A stretch of 64,000 nt of DNA from Hypomesus transpacificus (taxonomy: Eukaryota; Chordata; Actinopteri; Osmeriformes; Osmeridae), in assembly GCF_021917145.1 (NCBI RefSeq), contig NC_061073.1, positions 12,048,017 to 12,112,016 on the forward strand, in the 5' to 3' direction. Below, piece by piece: positions 47,252 through 58,900 of this stretch; position 1 is the stretch's first letter; each line of letters starts with the position of its first letter. Under the pieces are notes generated by a model. That model did not search any database and was not told the origin of the DNA. It saw only the letters and a program-made list of their open reading frames with translations. The translations under genes and the position numbers were made by a program.

Positions 47252-49894
47252 AGAGAGAACGACAGATTGGGAGACAAAGGGCGTCAGTCAGAGATACGGA
47301 GAGACAGACTCAGAGACGGAGATGTCTGACAGAGAGAGAGAGAGACACAGACAGAGATATATATATATAGAGAGAGAACAGACTACATCAATCATTAGTC
47401 TGTTACATCAGCCACAGTGGTAGTTTACTGTACCACATCATTTACTCACAGCAGGGCAATAGGCTTCAAGTTCTAGGCCTGCCACTCAAATTGTTGACAT
47501 TTTGTTTCCACAATCAGTCCATGGTATTGTGCTTTAACATGTTCTTTTCTACATATTTTTAAATATCTTGTGCAGTTGCTAAAACACGTTATCGTATAAC
47601 TCTGTTATATTAATTACTATTGTTATTACTGAGTCATATTACTGTGATAGTTGATTTAGCTCCGCCTCTCTATTCTGATTTTCAGGAGCACGAGTGTAAG
47701 CTGACCAAGGACATAGTGGAGTTGATTGACAGGGAGGCAGACCTATTGATGAGGGGGGTGAAGGAGACCAACCTGGAGGGCTTGAGGAAGAGAATATCCA
47801 CCCTCGTCCTTCAGTACATCAAAACCCCGACCTTTAACCCTGAGGTGGCGAAGATACTGAAGGTACGCTACTGCTGGCATTGGGCTGACCTTGGCCTGCT
47901 GCATCCTGTGGTGTACCTGACGTTGTGGTTTCCACAAACAAAAATGGCGCTGAAAATGTGAAGCTATCCCGGCTATGCCATCCAGTCCTGTTTTAAAGAG
48001 ACAGTTTTGCGCATTTCAGTACCTAACCCTCACCCCCGCATGTCCCATTTCTGCCCCCCCCTCCCCTCCCTCCCTCCCCCAGGTACCTCAGGACCCCACC
48101 CAGCTCCAGAGGAACATCTACTTCTGTGGTGGCTGCAGCCGCTACCTGCTGTCCACCGACTTCTCCCTGACGGCCAACGCCCGCTCCGTGGGCCAGTGCC
48201 GGCGCTGCATGGAGCTGGATAACGAGGCCCGCCGCCGGGAGGACTTCTCCCACTACAGGACCATCCTCCACAGGCTCCGCAAGGCCGAGGCGCTCGCCAG
48301 CGGGGACACGGCCAAGATCACCTATCTGCTGCAGGTGGGAGGGACTGTGGGTGTGTGTGTCGGTGGGTTGGTGTGTGTGAGATAGTAATCCATCGAACGC
48401 CCTTTATCCTTCCCTTGTCATGTTTACGAGCCTGCATGTGCACGATGCTTGTGTGTGTGGTACTGTGGGTGGTTTGAATGTATTTCCTTGTGTGATTTAG
48501 GAGCAGGACCTACAGTACCTGGTGGATGTGGTCTGGGGCGCCAAGTCGGCACTGAGCGCGTGCAGTGACCTCCACGACCTGGTGATGGTGAGGTGGGACC
48601 GTGTGTGGGAGTGGAGTCCCTGGAACTGTGTCCTGCTCGCCAAGGACGAGGCATCAGCGCACCTCAAAGTGGAGAACCTTGACCAGGTACTGCACACGTC
48701 CAATTCTGGATATGAAATCATTTGCTTTTGTAGATTTATTATGATTGTGCCTGGGACTGGTCAAAACCAGGAGTTATTAAATGCACACGTGACTACACTC
48801 TCTCACACACACACTCTCTCAGCTTTTGTGCTTATCAAGGACAATCCAGCAGCATGTTGTTGCCGTAGCTCCCAGAGTTATAAACCAGGTGGTGGATGTT
48901 TGAGGAATACTATGTCTCTCCAGCAGATGGCTTTTATGCCCAATTGGATTCTCATCCATAGCATGTAGAACAGGATCATGACATTGCAAATACCAGAGAA
49001 CCTTTTAATTCATGTTCTGCATAGAATGTAGCCTTATTTTTATTAAATATGTAACATGAAACTCTAGCCCCTATGTATTGGTTAATAGATTTATCATCCT
49101 AAAATGTCTCGTTTGAAAAAGACAAACCTACAAAATAATACACACTGATTAACAATCAAAATGTCAGAAGAAAGTTCAGTGTGTCTGATATGTCATTGTT
49201 CAACTTTTGATTATTTGGACCAGATTGAGTCAGTACTGTGCAATTGATTGGTTTACAAGCTTTTTTGCAAATTGTCCGAGCATGATACTTTCCTCTAATA
49301 GTTTATTTAATCTTAACATTACTAGTTATAAAATATTTGAAGAATGATCTTACAATCATTATATTTTTTCACTGAATGAGTAAAGAATGCTTTCTCCAGT
49401 TGGAATAAACCCCGAACTCCACAGGGTGTTAATTATTTAATTGCCAGTAACTGTAAAGATGCTTCTAACCATTGTGGAAAAATGGGTACTTCCGGCTAGA
49501 TCATACAGTAGACCAGACCTCTGCATTGTTTACCAGCTCACCCCAACCCTAACCCTTCACGGGGTCTCAGCTTAGCTGTGGTTCTGTCTGGGTCCCACAG
49601 GGGGTTTTCTCGTCGAGCTACACCTAACCTTAACCATAACCCTTAGCTAAACTCCTTAAGTGTCCTAATCTTGTGGATCCTTCTTTATAGGCCTACGGAG
49701 TGGTTTTCATTCGCAGTGTCAAACACAAACACACTCTGGCCAAGAAGTATTTCTCCCAGATCCCCATCATGGCCCAGTACCTCCAGGATGTCGACTCACA
49801 ATCCGCCGCCCACTGCAACCTGCTGGTGGCCAGGCCCATCGCCACGGTGACGGCTCGGACTCAGATAAACACCTCGAAGAAGTGGCAGCGTTAA
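42883..49894 (+). CDS. iqub: IQ motif and ubiquitin-like domain-containing protein
   Basis: Axonemal protein of cilia and sperm flagella, linked in mammals to radial spokes. Twelve exons keep frame: 42883-43276, 43375-43509, 43740-43907, 44305-44480, 45391-45546, 45986-46196, 46528-46703, 47036-47206, 47686-47862, 48083-48334, 48501-48686 and 49691-49894; about 801 residues against 791 in human. Exon 1 encodes a poorly conserved acidic region. The ubiquitin-like domain spans about 132-235 ([15 protein letters not shown] to [10 protein letters not shown]). The IQ motif is near 343-360 ([16 protein letters not shown]), followed by a charged helix. A conserved central block includes [25 protein letters not shown]. 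Exon 10 has paired CxxC motifs (FCGGC, QCRRC). The C-terminus includes [20 protein letters not shown]. Donors of exons 5 and 8 (GTGCGT, GTGCTC) are weak, and several acceptors follow long C runs. Confidence 0.96.
43710..43724. repeat. Poly-C tract before iqub exon 3
   Basis: Fifteen C, then TTCTCTCTCTTTTAG at the exon 3 acceptor. Confidence 0.9.
45365..45385. repeat. Poly-C tract before iqub exon 5
   Basis: Twenty-one C followed immediately by GTCAG and exon 5, so the homopolymer is effectively the polypyrimidine tract. Confidence 0.95.
45590..45630. repeat. Tc1/mariner-like terminal fragment
   Basis: ATACAGGACCGGTCAAAAGTTTGGACACA resembles the terminal sequence of Tc1/mariner-type elements common in fish, where GTCAAAAGTTTGGACAC is typical. 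No opposite terminus or transposase was seen. Lies in iqub intron 5. Confidence 0.4.
45945..45971. repeat. Poly-C tract before iqub exon 6
   Basis: About 27 C after a CT-rich stretch, then CTCTCCCCGTCAG at the exon 6 acceptor. Confidence 0.95.
46345..46400 (-). repeat. L2/SINE 3'-tail fragment
   Basis: The plus strand TTATTTATTTAGCAGACACT is a degraded reverse complement of the tail shared by fish L2-related SINEs. Lies in iqub intron 6. Confidence 0.45.
47217..47248. repeat. Poly-G tract after iqub exon 8
   Basis: Thirty-two G starting about 10 bases after the exon 8 donor, followed by GA-rich repeats to 47380. A G-quadruplex is possible in the pre-mRNA. Confidence 0.95.
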
Positions 49895-49968
49895 ACCATA
49901 GGGATCTCCCTCACCACTATCCTTCACTTCTCTCATTCTCTTCTCCTCTTCTTTCAGAACCATCCTCT

Positions 49969-49974
49969 ATTAAA
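49969..49974 (+). other. Candidate poly(A) signal of iqub
   Basis: ATTAAA 75 bases after the iqub stop, implying a very short 3' UTR. Confidence 0.4.
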
Positions 49975-50125
49975 TAACAGATTTGACTGTTATGTAAGGG
50001 ATTATTATTATTTAAACACAGTAGTGTCGTTTCAATGAATGTACTGTAGTAGGTGCCGATCAACTGCAATAATAATAATTTATGATAATGGGGCAACAAG
50101 TAGGTAAACAGTCAAATTGATAAAT

Positions 50126-50225
50126 CAAATCAAATCAAATTTATTTGTATAGCCCTTTTTACACGCAAGCATGTCACAGAGGGCTTCACATGCGCCCATA
50201 GAACTGCCCCTCAACCAACCTAAGC
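50126..50225. repeat. Teleost interspersed repeat (CAAATCAAATTTATTTGTATAG type)
   Basis: AATCAAATCAAATTTATTT followed by GTATAGCCCTTTTTACACGC, then ACAGAGGGCTTCACA, is a widespread sequence form in fish genomes. I cannot assign it to a superfamily by eye. Confidence 0.6.
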
Positions 50226-51845
50226 AATAATTACCCTAAGCAATTTGAAAGATTGCGTTTGTGTGTTGGTAGGTGTGTGCTTGGGACTTGTCTATATTAT
50301 AAAATGGGTTTGACTTGTTCAAAATATAGTGTGATTAAATAGTGGATCATTAAAACCATACAAACTTTTCTTTCAATGCAGCATGTTTGATGTAGCTAAA
50401 TTTCAGCTCTAATGACACTCACACATTTTGCGATCAATAGACCAATAAAAGTAAAAATACCATTTCATTTATGATATAATTAGCCACCTCTGTACCTTCA
50501 TGGATAAATAACTGTTGTGCGATATTTATTGCGTGAACTTTGCTATTAATACCACAGGTGTCTCAGAGTTCTAAGTTCACGGACGGTGTCTTTTGAAAGA
50601 AAGTCTGTCAAAGGGCCTCTTAACACTATGTTGCCAGCGGTAACAATGAATTAGGATGATTCATCTGTCTTATGTACTTTAAAAGGATAGGTTTCAGATG
50701 AGCCTAATCATCGGAGAAGAGTCTGCTGGCCTCTTATGTAACATGCAAAACATAAAAACATAAGATTTCCAGGCAATTCTGCTGCCTCAGTGGGTTTTCT
50801 TAGAATGTTTAGTTGTCTGTAAAGTCCTAGTTCCAAACATGAATGTTAACTAAGCAACATTTCTTAGTAAATGTTTTGTACTTTACAAGGTCTCTCAAAA
50901 GAAGTATCACTTAAAGTATGAATGAATGAAATAATAGGTTGGCTTTTATCTTGAAAAAGTACCTTATTTGTTCATTGAGGTACAAATGGAGGTAAAAACA
51001 CCTGCATTATGTAGAAGTGCCAGTTTAAAGACCCACCTCTGCTCAATTATCAGAGATAATTACTCTTAACTATTCTTAATAATCATTTTAGGAATATTTT
51101 TGAGCTGAAATGTAAAAGATCAAAGGATTCTAATTAGTGTGGCTGGAATAAGATAAATAGCGGTAGTTGGACGATGAATAAGTCTGAAATGTTGCAATTA
51201 AGCAAAAGGGCAAATGGTTGTTCCCTGCCCTCATAGCATGCTGAGAGATTGTGGGCACCCAAGTTTCAAAGAAATTGAGTTCTCAAAAAGCTGTAACAAA
51301 AAAGGTTAATTGCTTCCACTTTTATTCTTTTCTTAGTTTCTTCTCTCAAATTTCAGCTAAAGCCTTGTTCTCACATACAACTAGAACATTTTGCAGATAT
51401 TGTACAACAACATGGAGAGCACATATTTTTGATTAAGACCCTTAATGTGCTATCAGTAAAGTTGTTTATTGATTAGATTTGTGTTTTGTTTTTTTCTATT
51501 CGTTATCACTTTAGAATGAATTCTAGTCTTGTATGCAGAATCAATCGCCATGAGGAGTGCATCTCTCTTGTAGATCTGTAGTCCATGTACTTGACCTCTA
51601 TTCACAGGCTCCTATATGGGAGTTGAGAGACAATAGAGGCGAGAGTTCAACCGGACAGAAAGTAATCTATACATATACAAAAAAATGGGGTCAACGTAAA
51701 ATGGAAACAATGGTGAAAATGTTACATTTTCATAGTTAATTGGTCACACATACTGTTCGCAGTTGCACCAGAAATAAGGAAATTTGACGGCATCCATTTC
51801 AAAGGAAATTTTGCCATGGGGTCTGGACAACATTCCGAGAAAGCG

Positions 51846-51992
51846 ACATGTTCAGGGAAGTCTGTCAATGAGACATAAGTGTAAACAGGTTCAAAGGGGT
51901 CTGAGAAAATCCAGACTGAATTTGAATTACAATGGTTGATTTTGCTTGATAAAATAAGAGGTTAGATAACATGACATTATGCAGACACATGA
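51846..51992. repeat. Duplicated segment upstream of slc13a1, copy A
   Basis: Shares ACATGTTCAGGGAAGTCTG plus TCAATGAGACAT, and later ACATTATGCAGACACATG, with copy B at 52557-52683 in the same order and orientation. The middle part has diverged. Confidence 0.65.
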
Positions 51993-52556
51993 ACAGTCGC
52001 CGTGTCCTAGGTGCATGGGAAGGAGTCTGAGTGACATGCATAACAAGACGAAGAAACAGAGAATGATTTGTGTACCTTTTATTTACTTACTGATTTCTTT
52101 ACAATTACATCAATTAATCAAAATGACAGTCAAGAAAAACTATGTGTCTGGCTGGAACATGGACAATATTCATATATTTTTGTAATACAATACAACACGG
52201 CCTAATCTGTATGGTCACCGGATCGACAACCCTAAGAACATCAGTAGGGAAACGCAAGGTAAAATGAAACAAAGGCATAAGTAATGGACCCCCGTGTCCC
52301 TATTCTAAAGCAAGCATAACCCAGGTGAGTGTAGCATATTGGTAGACGTTACTGCCTTGTGGAACAGGCCTGACCTAAAGCACCTGTGCAGATTTGTCAT
52401 CAATACCACACACACCTCACTCCGACACAAGATTAACAGCATTATAATGCATGACGTCACAATGTAAAAATTCAGGGAAAACCTGCTCGTTCTGGAAATG
52501 TTGTCGACTGGGCCTTTGATACTTGAATAGAACATTAAGGGGAGGGAAGATGCAGC

Positions 52557-52683
52557 ACATGTTCAGAGAAGTCTGTCAATGAGACATTGCCACACAAGAC
52601 TGCACAGGTGAAATCCAAGTAAATAATGATGCTCCATCAATAAAGGAGGTTGTGTAACAACTCATTATGCAGATGCATGCACT
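52557..52683. repeat. Duplicated segment upstream of slc13a1, copy B
   Basis: Second copy, 270-400 bases upstream of the slc13a1 ATG, with ACATGTTCAGAGAAGTCTG, TCAATGAGACATT and TCATTATGCAGATGCATG. Either an old repeat or a duplicated regulatory segment. Confidence 0.65.
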
Positions 52684-52952
52684 CCCTCTGAATACAGGGT
52701 GCCTCCAGTCTAAGGCTCAAGGGTCACATGTCTGGACAAATCAAATACATTCGAATACGGCACAAACACAAATTGGTTAAATATTGCACATTTCAGTGCA
52801 TGTTCAATGGGCTGACCATCAGCTATAAAAGTGATAAGCTTGGCGATAAACTTTACGACCGGCTGCTGGGGGCTGGATAACAAAAAGGTGAGGTTTCCCA
52901 TAAAAGCTGTCAGTGCCATCCAGGACTTGTCAGAGAGAGAGCAGCTTCAACC

Positions 52953-55900
52953 ATGGAGGCTGTAAAGATGGTTCTGAAGGTGACGTGGAGGTACCGGAGT
53001 CTCCTCATCATCCTCCTGACGCCCTCGCTCCTACTCCCTCTCCCTCTAGTCATTGGGACCAAGGTGAGAGAACACAACCAGACAAACACCTCACACACAC
53101 ACACGGTCAAAGCAGTAGTTTGGTATACCGTCATGATCCTTTTAATACACATGCTGGAATGTACTTAATAAAGTGTAGTATGGATAGGGAGGCTTGGTAC
53201 CCATAGATTTGGTTCAAATTGTTGCCCTATTTAACAAACAAATCCAAAATTTTGCCTGTGTCATATGATAGTCAAGATTGAAAAAGTAGTATGTATTCTG
53301 TGTTTGTCAAATAAAAAAATTATCTGTATGAAAGCATATTATTAACTGAAATGACCTGGCAGAAAAAATCAATACAATGTATTATTCATACCTGTCCTTA
53401 CATAAGTGACTGTTTAAGTAATCTATAGATTTAAACAAATTCTCCCTCTTTCCTCAAAAGCCTACACTGACACACCGTAATCAAAACCACCACAATACCA
53501 CAATATGTCTATTTCGACTTAACGGTACATAAATGGTGTGATCAACTTTTTAATGTACTTCTTTGCAACGCTAGTTCTATTATTGGGTTTTTCACCGACT
53601 GTACATTATCACTATGGAGTGAACGACCCATAGATAACATTATCAGCTGAAGCCACTGGTTAAAAAAAAAAAAAACTGGTATAATCTATCCATCATTATT
53701 TGTCCTACCCTGCTACAGGTGGCAGATTGTGCGTTTGTCCTCATGCTGATGGCCATTTACTGGCTGACGGAGGCCTTGCCCCTGTCGGCCACAGCCATGC
53801 TGCCTGCCCTTCTCTTCCCACTGTTCGGCATCTTGAAGTCTAACGAGGTGAATGGTTTACGAGAACGCCTCCTCACGACATCCCATTATCGTTTTTTGCA
53901 GACAATTGGCACAAAAGGCACTTTTTTCACTTTATCTCTCACCCACCCCCCCCCCCACCCCCACCCCAAATACACACAATTTCAGGATGTATTTTTTTAT
54001 GCAATATCGAAACAGAGCAGTAATTTTCTTTTTATTCATGCATCTGTTTTTCCCCCCCAAAATGTCCTCTCCCATGTCAGGTGGCTAAAGTGTACTTCAA
54101 AGACTTCCACCTCCTGTTGATAGGGGTAATCTGCCTGGCCACGTCCATAGAGAAATGGGGCCTCCATCGAAGGATAGCTCTCAGGCTGGTCACCCTGGTG
54201 GGGGTCAACCCTGGATGGTAAGGTCTCCTTGGAAACGTTTTGTGACCTTTCTGAAATCATCACTCATACACAAAATATTGGCACAAGTCAGTGCAGCATG
54301 TGAGACTGTGTGTGTGTGTTTGTGTTTGTCTGTGTGTGTCTTTTTGTGTTTGTGTCTGTGTGTGTACAGTATGTGTGTGGGGTTACATGATGTAATCCAG
54401 GTGAACTTTGAAGTATTCTCTTAGTTCCTATGTAATTGCAGTAGAAACAACAGTTTGTTTTGTGATAACCAATACAGACAAAGTTAACTGCTTTGGTTCG
54501 TAAGTGTCACTAATACTGATAAGCAAGGGACAAGGCCATGTCTAGCCATATATTTAAGACAAAGAATGGAATGAAGGATCAATATTATGAGAGAAGATAA
54601 GCCTAATGTAACCGAGCTGACTTGACTGAACTCACTCCTCAGAAAAATAACCTCAGTTTGAATCCTTGCACAGGCAAGAAAGGGAGGAAGATATACTGAT
54701 AAGCGAAGCAATGACACTTGTGACACTTTGTTACATAAATAATAGTTCAACCAAATATTTCCAACTAAAAGTTCCACATGTTGATTTTCAGAAACCATTG
54801 TGATGTAAAGTCTATATACAATTTCTCCTAAATTAATACGCCGAAGCAAATTACATTTACGGCTACATTTTTCTGTTAAATTATTTTATTTTCTACAATG
54901 GTTTTACCACAGGAAAGCAGATTCAATTTTATAAACCAAACTTCAGGCATTTAAGAAGCCACCCTACCCATTCACCACTCACTGTTGTTTACATGAACGT
55001 GTTCAGCTTACTGACCTCATCCTGCCCCTTCCATGTCCCTTTCCCAGGCTTATGTTGGGCTTCATGTCCGGCTGTGCCTTCCTCTCCATGTGGGTCAGCA
55101 ACACCTCTGCCGTCGCCATGGTGATGCCCATTGTGGAAGCCGTCATCCAGCAGATCCTGAGGTCGGAGGAGGAGGCCGATGGACGGCGCTCCAGAGCTGC
55201 TACGGGCGTCAGCAACCTGGCCCTGCAGCTGGACGGTGGGTCTGACAAGCTCACAGACGGTCTCTTGGCTTTGGGTCACGGTGTCGTAGTGCTTGATACT
55301 TGTTTGGGAGAAATGACAGTGTTTAACTGTGTGACTTGTCGTTTTTTTGTTGGTTGTACTTTGTACCTCTAAACGTTATACATTCATTTTGTTTTTTAGA
55401 AATTATTGGGCAGAAGGAGAAAGAGGATATTATGAGGTACAGAAAAAAATGCAGTTTCCTTCTTTAAGATGAAAGATGGTTCAAAGTTACTTCTTAGTCT
55501 AAGTGATACAGCAATGTTATGCCACTGTCATGTTGTCTGTCCACAGTAGCCAAGTACAAGATCCAGAAGCTCAAGTGTACACTATTCCTGACAACGAAGT
55601 CCCCCCACGCAGAACTGTAAGTAGAAAATACAACCACAGAACAGTAACTACAACCTAAAAGCAACATAGCACCAACTGGACAATATCACCATGCATTGGT
55701 TGTCATTAAAATACTAGTTATCGGTGAGAAATTATCCGTTGTTATAATGAGATTTATGATGTTGGGAGATTTTATTATTAGAATATTTGAACAAATTATT
55801 GTTAAAACCTGTATTAAATTGTCATGCTTTATAAACAATATTATTCTACATACAACAATTTCAGCTTTGGAATTCTAGAGGTCCCGACAGGCACTTCAAG

Positions 55901-58900
55901 GACCGTTTTATGACCCTTTCATTACATGACCTAAGGTCATCCCTCAGGTACCCGGAAGGAAACAAGATAATATGATCTGCAAGGCTTTGTGCATCAGCAT
56001 TGCCTATTCATCCAGCATGGGCGGGATCGCCACTTTACCCGGGACTTCCCCCAATCTCATCTTCTCAGAGTACATGACTCAGTAAGTTTTTTACTGAACT
56101 GTACCTTTAAAACCAGATGTGTGCTCGGAGTCGTGTGTGTGTGTTTGTGTGCGTGCAGACACTGTTGCCCTTAAGATTGATATAGAGTAAGACCAGAGAT
56201 ATATTTAGTTTGTAAAGTAAAATGCACTTAAAATAAAATGATACACTAAATTGATTCATCATCCATATTGTGCACTTGGATTTTTTGTAATGGGAGTTCT
56301 GTTTCAGGTTTTACCCAGACTGCGACCAGATCAACTTTGGAAACTGGCTCCTTCTCTGTGTCCCCATCAGTATCCTGATGCTGCTGTTGTCATGGATATG
56401 GCTGTACTGGCTGTTCATTGGCTCTGAGTGAGTGCACACTGCCTCAAGTCTCTTATGAGAATTATCTGAAATATTTAAAGCCAATATTTATAGTTAAGGG
56501 TACAGCAAAAACATTGAGCTATCTACAGGTGAACGCCTTTGCTTCCTTGAGTGAACAATATAATGTTAATAGATTACCATCATAGCAATTCATTATCCAC
56601 GGCGTTCTCCTTGTTTAGGCATCATGTCTGTCCATTGTGTTTTGAAGAAGATTAGTTAATCATTAGTGTTGGATGCTCGGAAATTGAACATTAGTTGTCT
56701 GATCACAATCAGTGAGGCAAATGTCCAAAATGCTATCTTTATTGTTTGTCAACTCTCTCTTTCTCACTCTCTCACTCTACCTCGGTCTATCTCTGTCTCT
56801 CTTCCTTTCTCACCCACACCTGCACACACAGTTTTAGGTCTTTGCTGCGCTGTGGAGGACAACGGTCCGAGAGGGAGAAGGAAACAGGCCGCGTCATTCA
56901 GGAGGAGTATAATTCTCTGGGGCCTATTGGGTGAGACACCCGTTCTTTCTTGAGTGTTGGTGACTTTTGAGATTGTGTTAATTATACATGGATTCATTTA
57001 GACAAACAATTCAAACAAACACACTACACGTGTGTTCTCTCTTCCCCCCGTTCCTAATCAGACATGACTGATTTCAAGATTAGTGGGGGGAAAACATTGT
57101 ATAACCCCCAATGCCAGCACTACACATGCCCTGCTGCTAATTATTTATGCTCTGTGGTCTCTTGCGGTTCCTCCTGTCCGCACCTAGACCCACAGCCATG
57201 TTTGAGTCTATGGTTGAGTGTCTCCTTCTCCTGCTCCATCCAGTCCTCAGGAGGTGGTGACCCTGATCATCTTCGTGCTGATGGCTCTCCTGTGGTTCAC
57301 CAGGAAGCCTGGCTTCATGCCTGGCTGGGCCAACCTCTTCCCTGAGTGAGTTTTTGCCATCACTGGTACACCTGTTTGTTTTGCAATCTACACCCATTAA
57401 CAACATTAAAGTCGGTATTGGACGAAAACAACCTGTTATCAGGATTCCTCATTAAAAGGGTTCCATTTTTAGTATTAGTATCATAATACCTGGCATTACC
57501 TATGGTTGATAGAAATCAAGGAAATCAAGCAGGATGTAAATTTGCTCTAAATTACATTACATTTACATTTAGTCATTTAGTAGACGCTCTTATCCGAGCA
57601 ACTTACTCGTACAGGGACATTCCCCCAAGGCAAGTAGGGTGCCTTGCCCAAGGACACAACGTCATTTGGCACGGCCGGGAATCAAACCAGCAACCTTCAG
57701 ATTAATGGCCCGATTCCCTAACTGCTTAGCCATCTGACCCCCCACTGACTGACTTCTTCTGCATTCACGCAGACATGCCGGCTACGCTACAGATGCAACC
57801 GCTGCCTTGCTGCTCGGCCTTCTCCTGTTTGTCATCCCAGCACATGGTCCATCCCCCAAGAATTTTGGTAGCCATCTTTTCAAAAACCTAATAATATGAA
57901 TGCATGCATTTAGCAGGTGATTTCAAGTATACATTCTATAATATATTCTAGTAGGATGTCAGGTATACCTAGTACAGAAGCAAACTTTAACAGGCCACTA
58001 TTGTTTAGAACATTTAAGCTTCACAAGATACTGAGAAAGAAATCAATCCTTGTTTTTCCACTTAATTCTCCTGATATGGCTCCATGGCCTCCATGGTAAT
58101 CAAATATAGTCTTAGAATGTATTTACAACATGGAATGTATTTACAACGGTTGCTGTACAGACTGTGGCAACACAACACAATACAGAATCGTATCTGTCTC
58201 CCTCCAGAGGCCATGATCACATGGAAGGAGTTCCAGGCTGTTATGCCATGGGAGGTGGCGCTGCTTGTTGGTGGAGGTTTTGCCTTGGCTGAGGGAACCC
58301 AGGTACAGTTTACCAGACCTTCATCATCTTTATCATGTTGTCTTTCCCTAGTAAGCTTTTAGAGCCTACTCCCTACATTATACACCTTTCCTAAAACCTC
58401 ACATTATACCTTTACACTTTGTCTAGTCGCTCTGGATAAAAGCGTCTGCTAAATGATTAAATGTCTACACCCTCATCTTAAACTTCCCCTATACCCTACA
58501 CTATACCTACACCTTCCCTAGACGTTACACCTCTCCTACACCCTGACAAACCCCTGTGGAAATCAATTTCACAAGTGAAAGCAGGCAATGGATTTACGGG
58601 TCCAACTCCAGCTGAGATGTTAGGGCCGCAGATTCTATAAAAAAGCCTGACGTACATGTTGTTGACGTACATTAGCCAAAGAAACTTCAGTGCGCCAATG
58701 TACAAAAGGTTTTCCGAAACCGCCACACTTTTCGTTACTCATTAAGGCTAAGTCATTAGTATCCTGCTGGTGAGTTGCTAAGTAACATGGCACATGTTGT
58801 GTTCTCTGTGATTTACAGTATTAGTTTGAATGCAGAACAGTCTCTACGTGGATCCATTCAAAACTGTGAAAGACAGGAAAACTAAACTGAGAGGGAGCTA

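Larger units (their letters stand above)
49975..52952. other. Intergenic region between iqub and slc13a1
   Basis: No coding exon was recognised. Contains a teleost interspersed repeat (50126-50225) and two related segments (51846-51992 and 52557-52683) in the slc13a1 5' flank. Confidence 0.5.
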
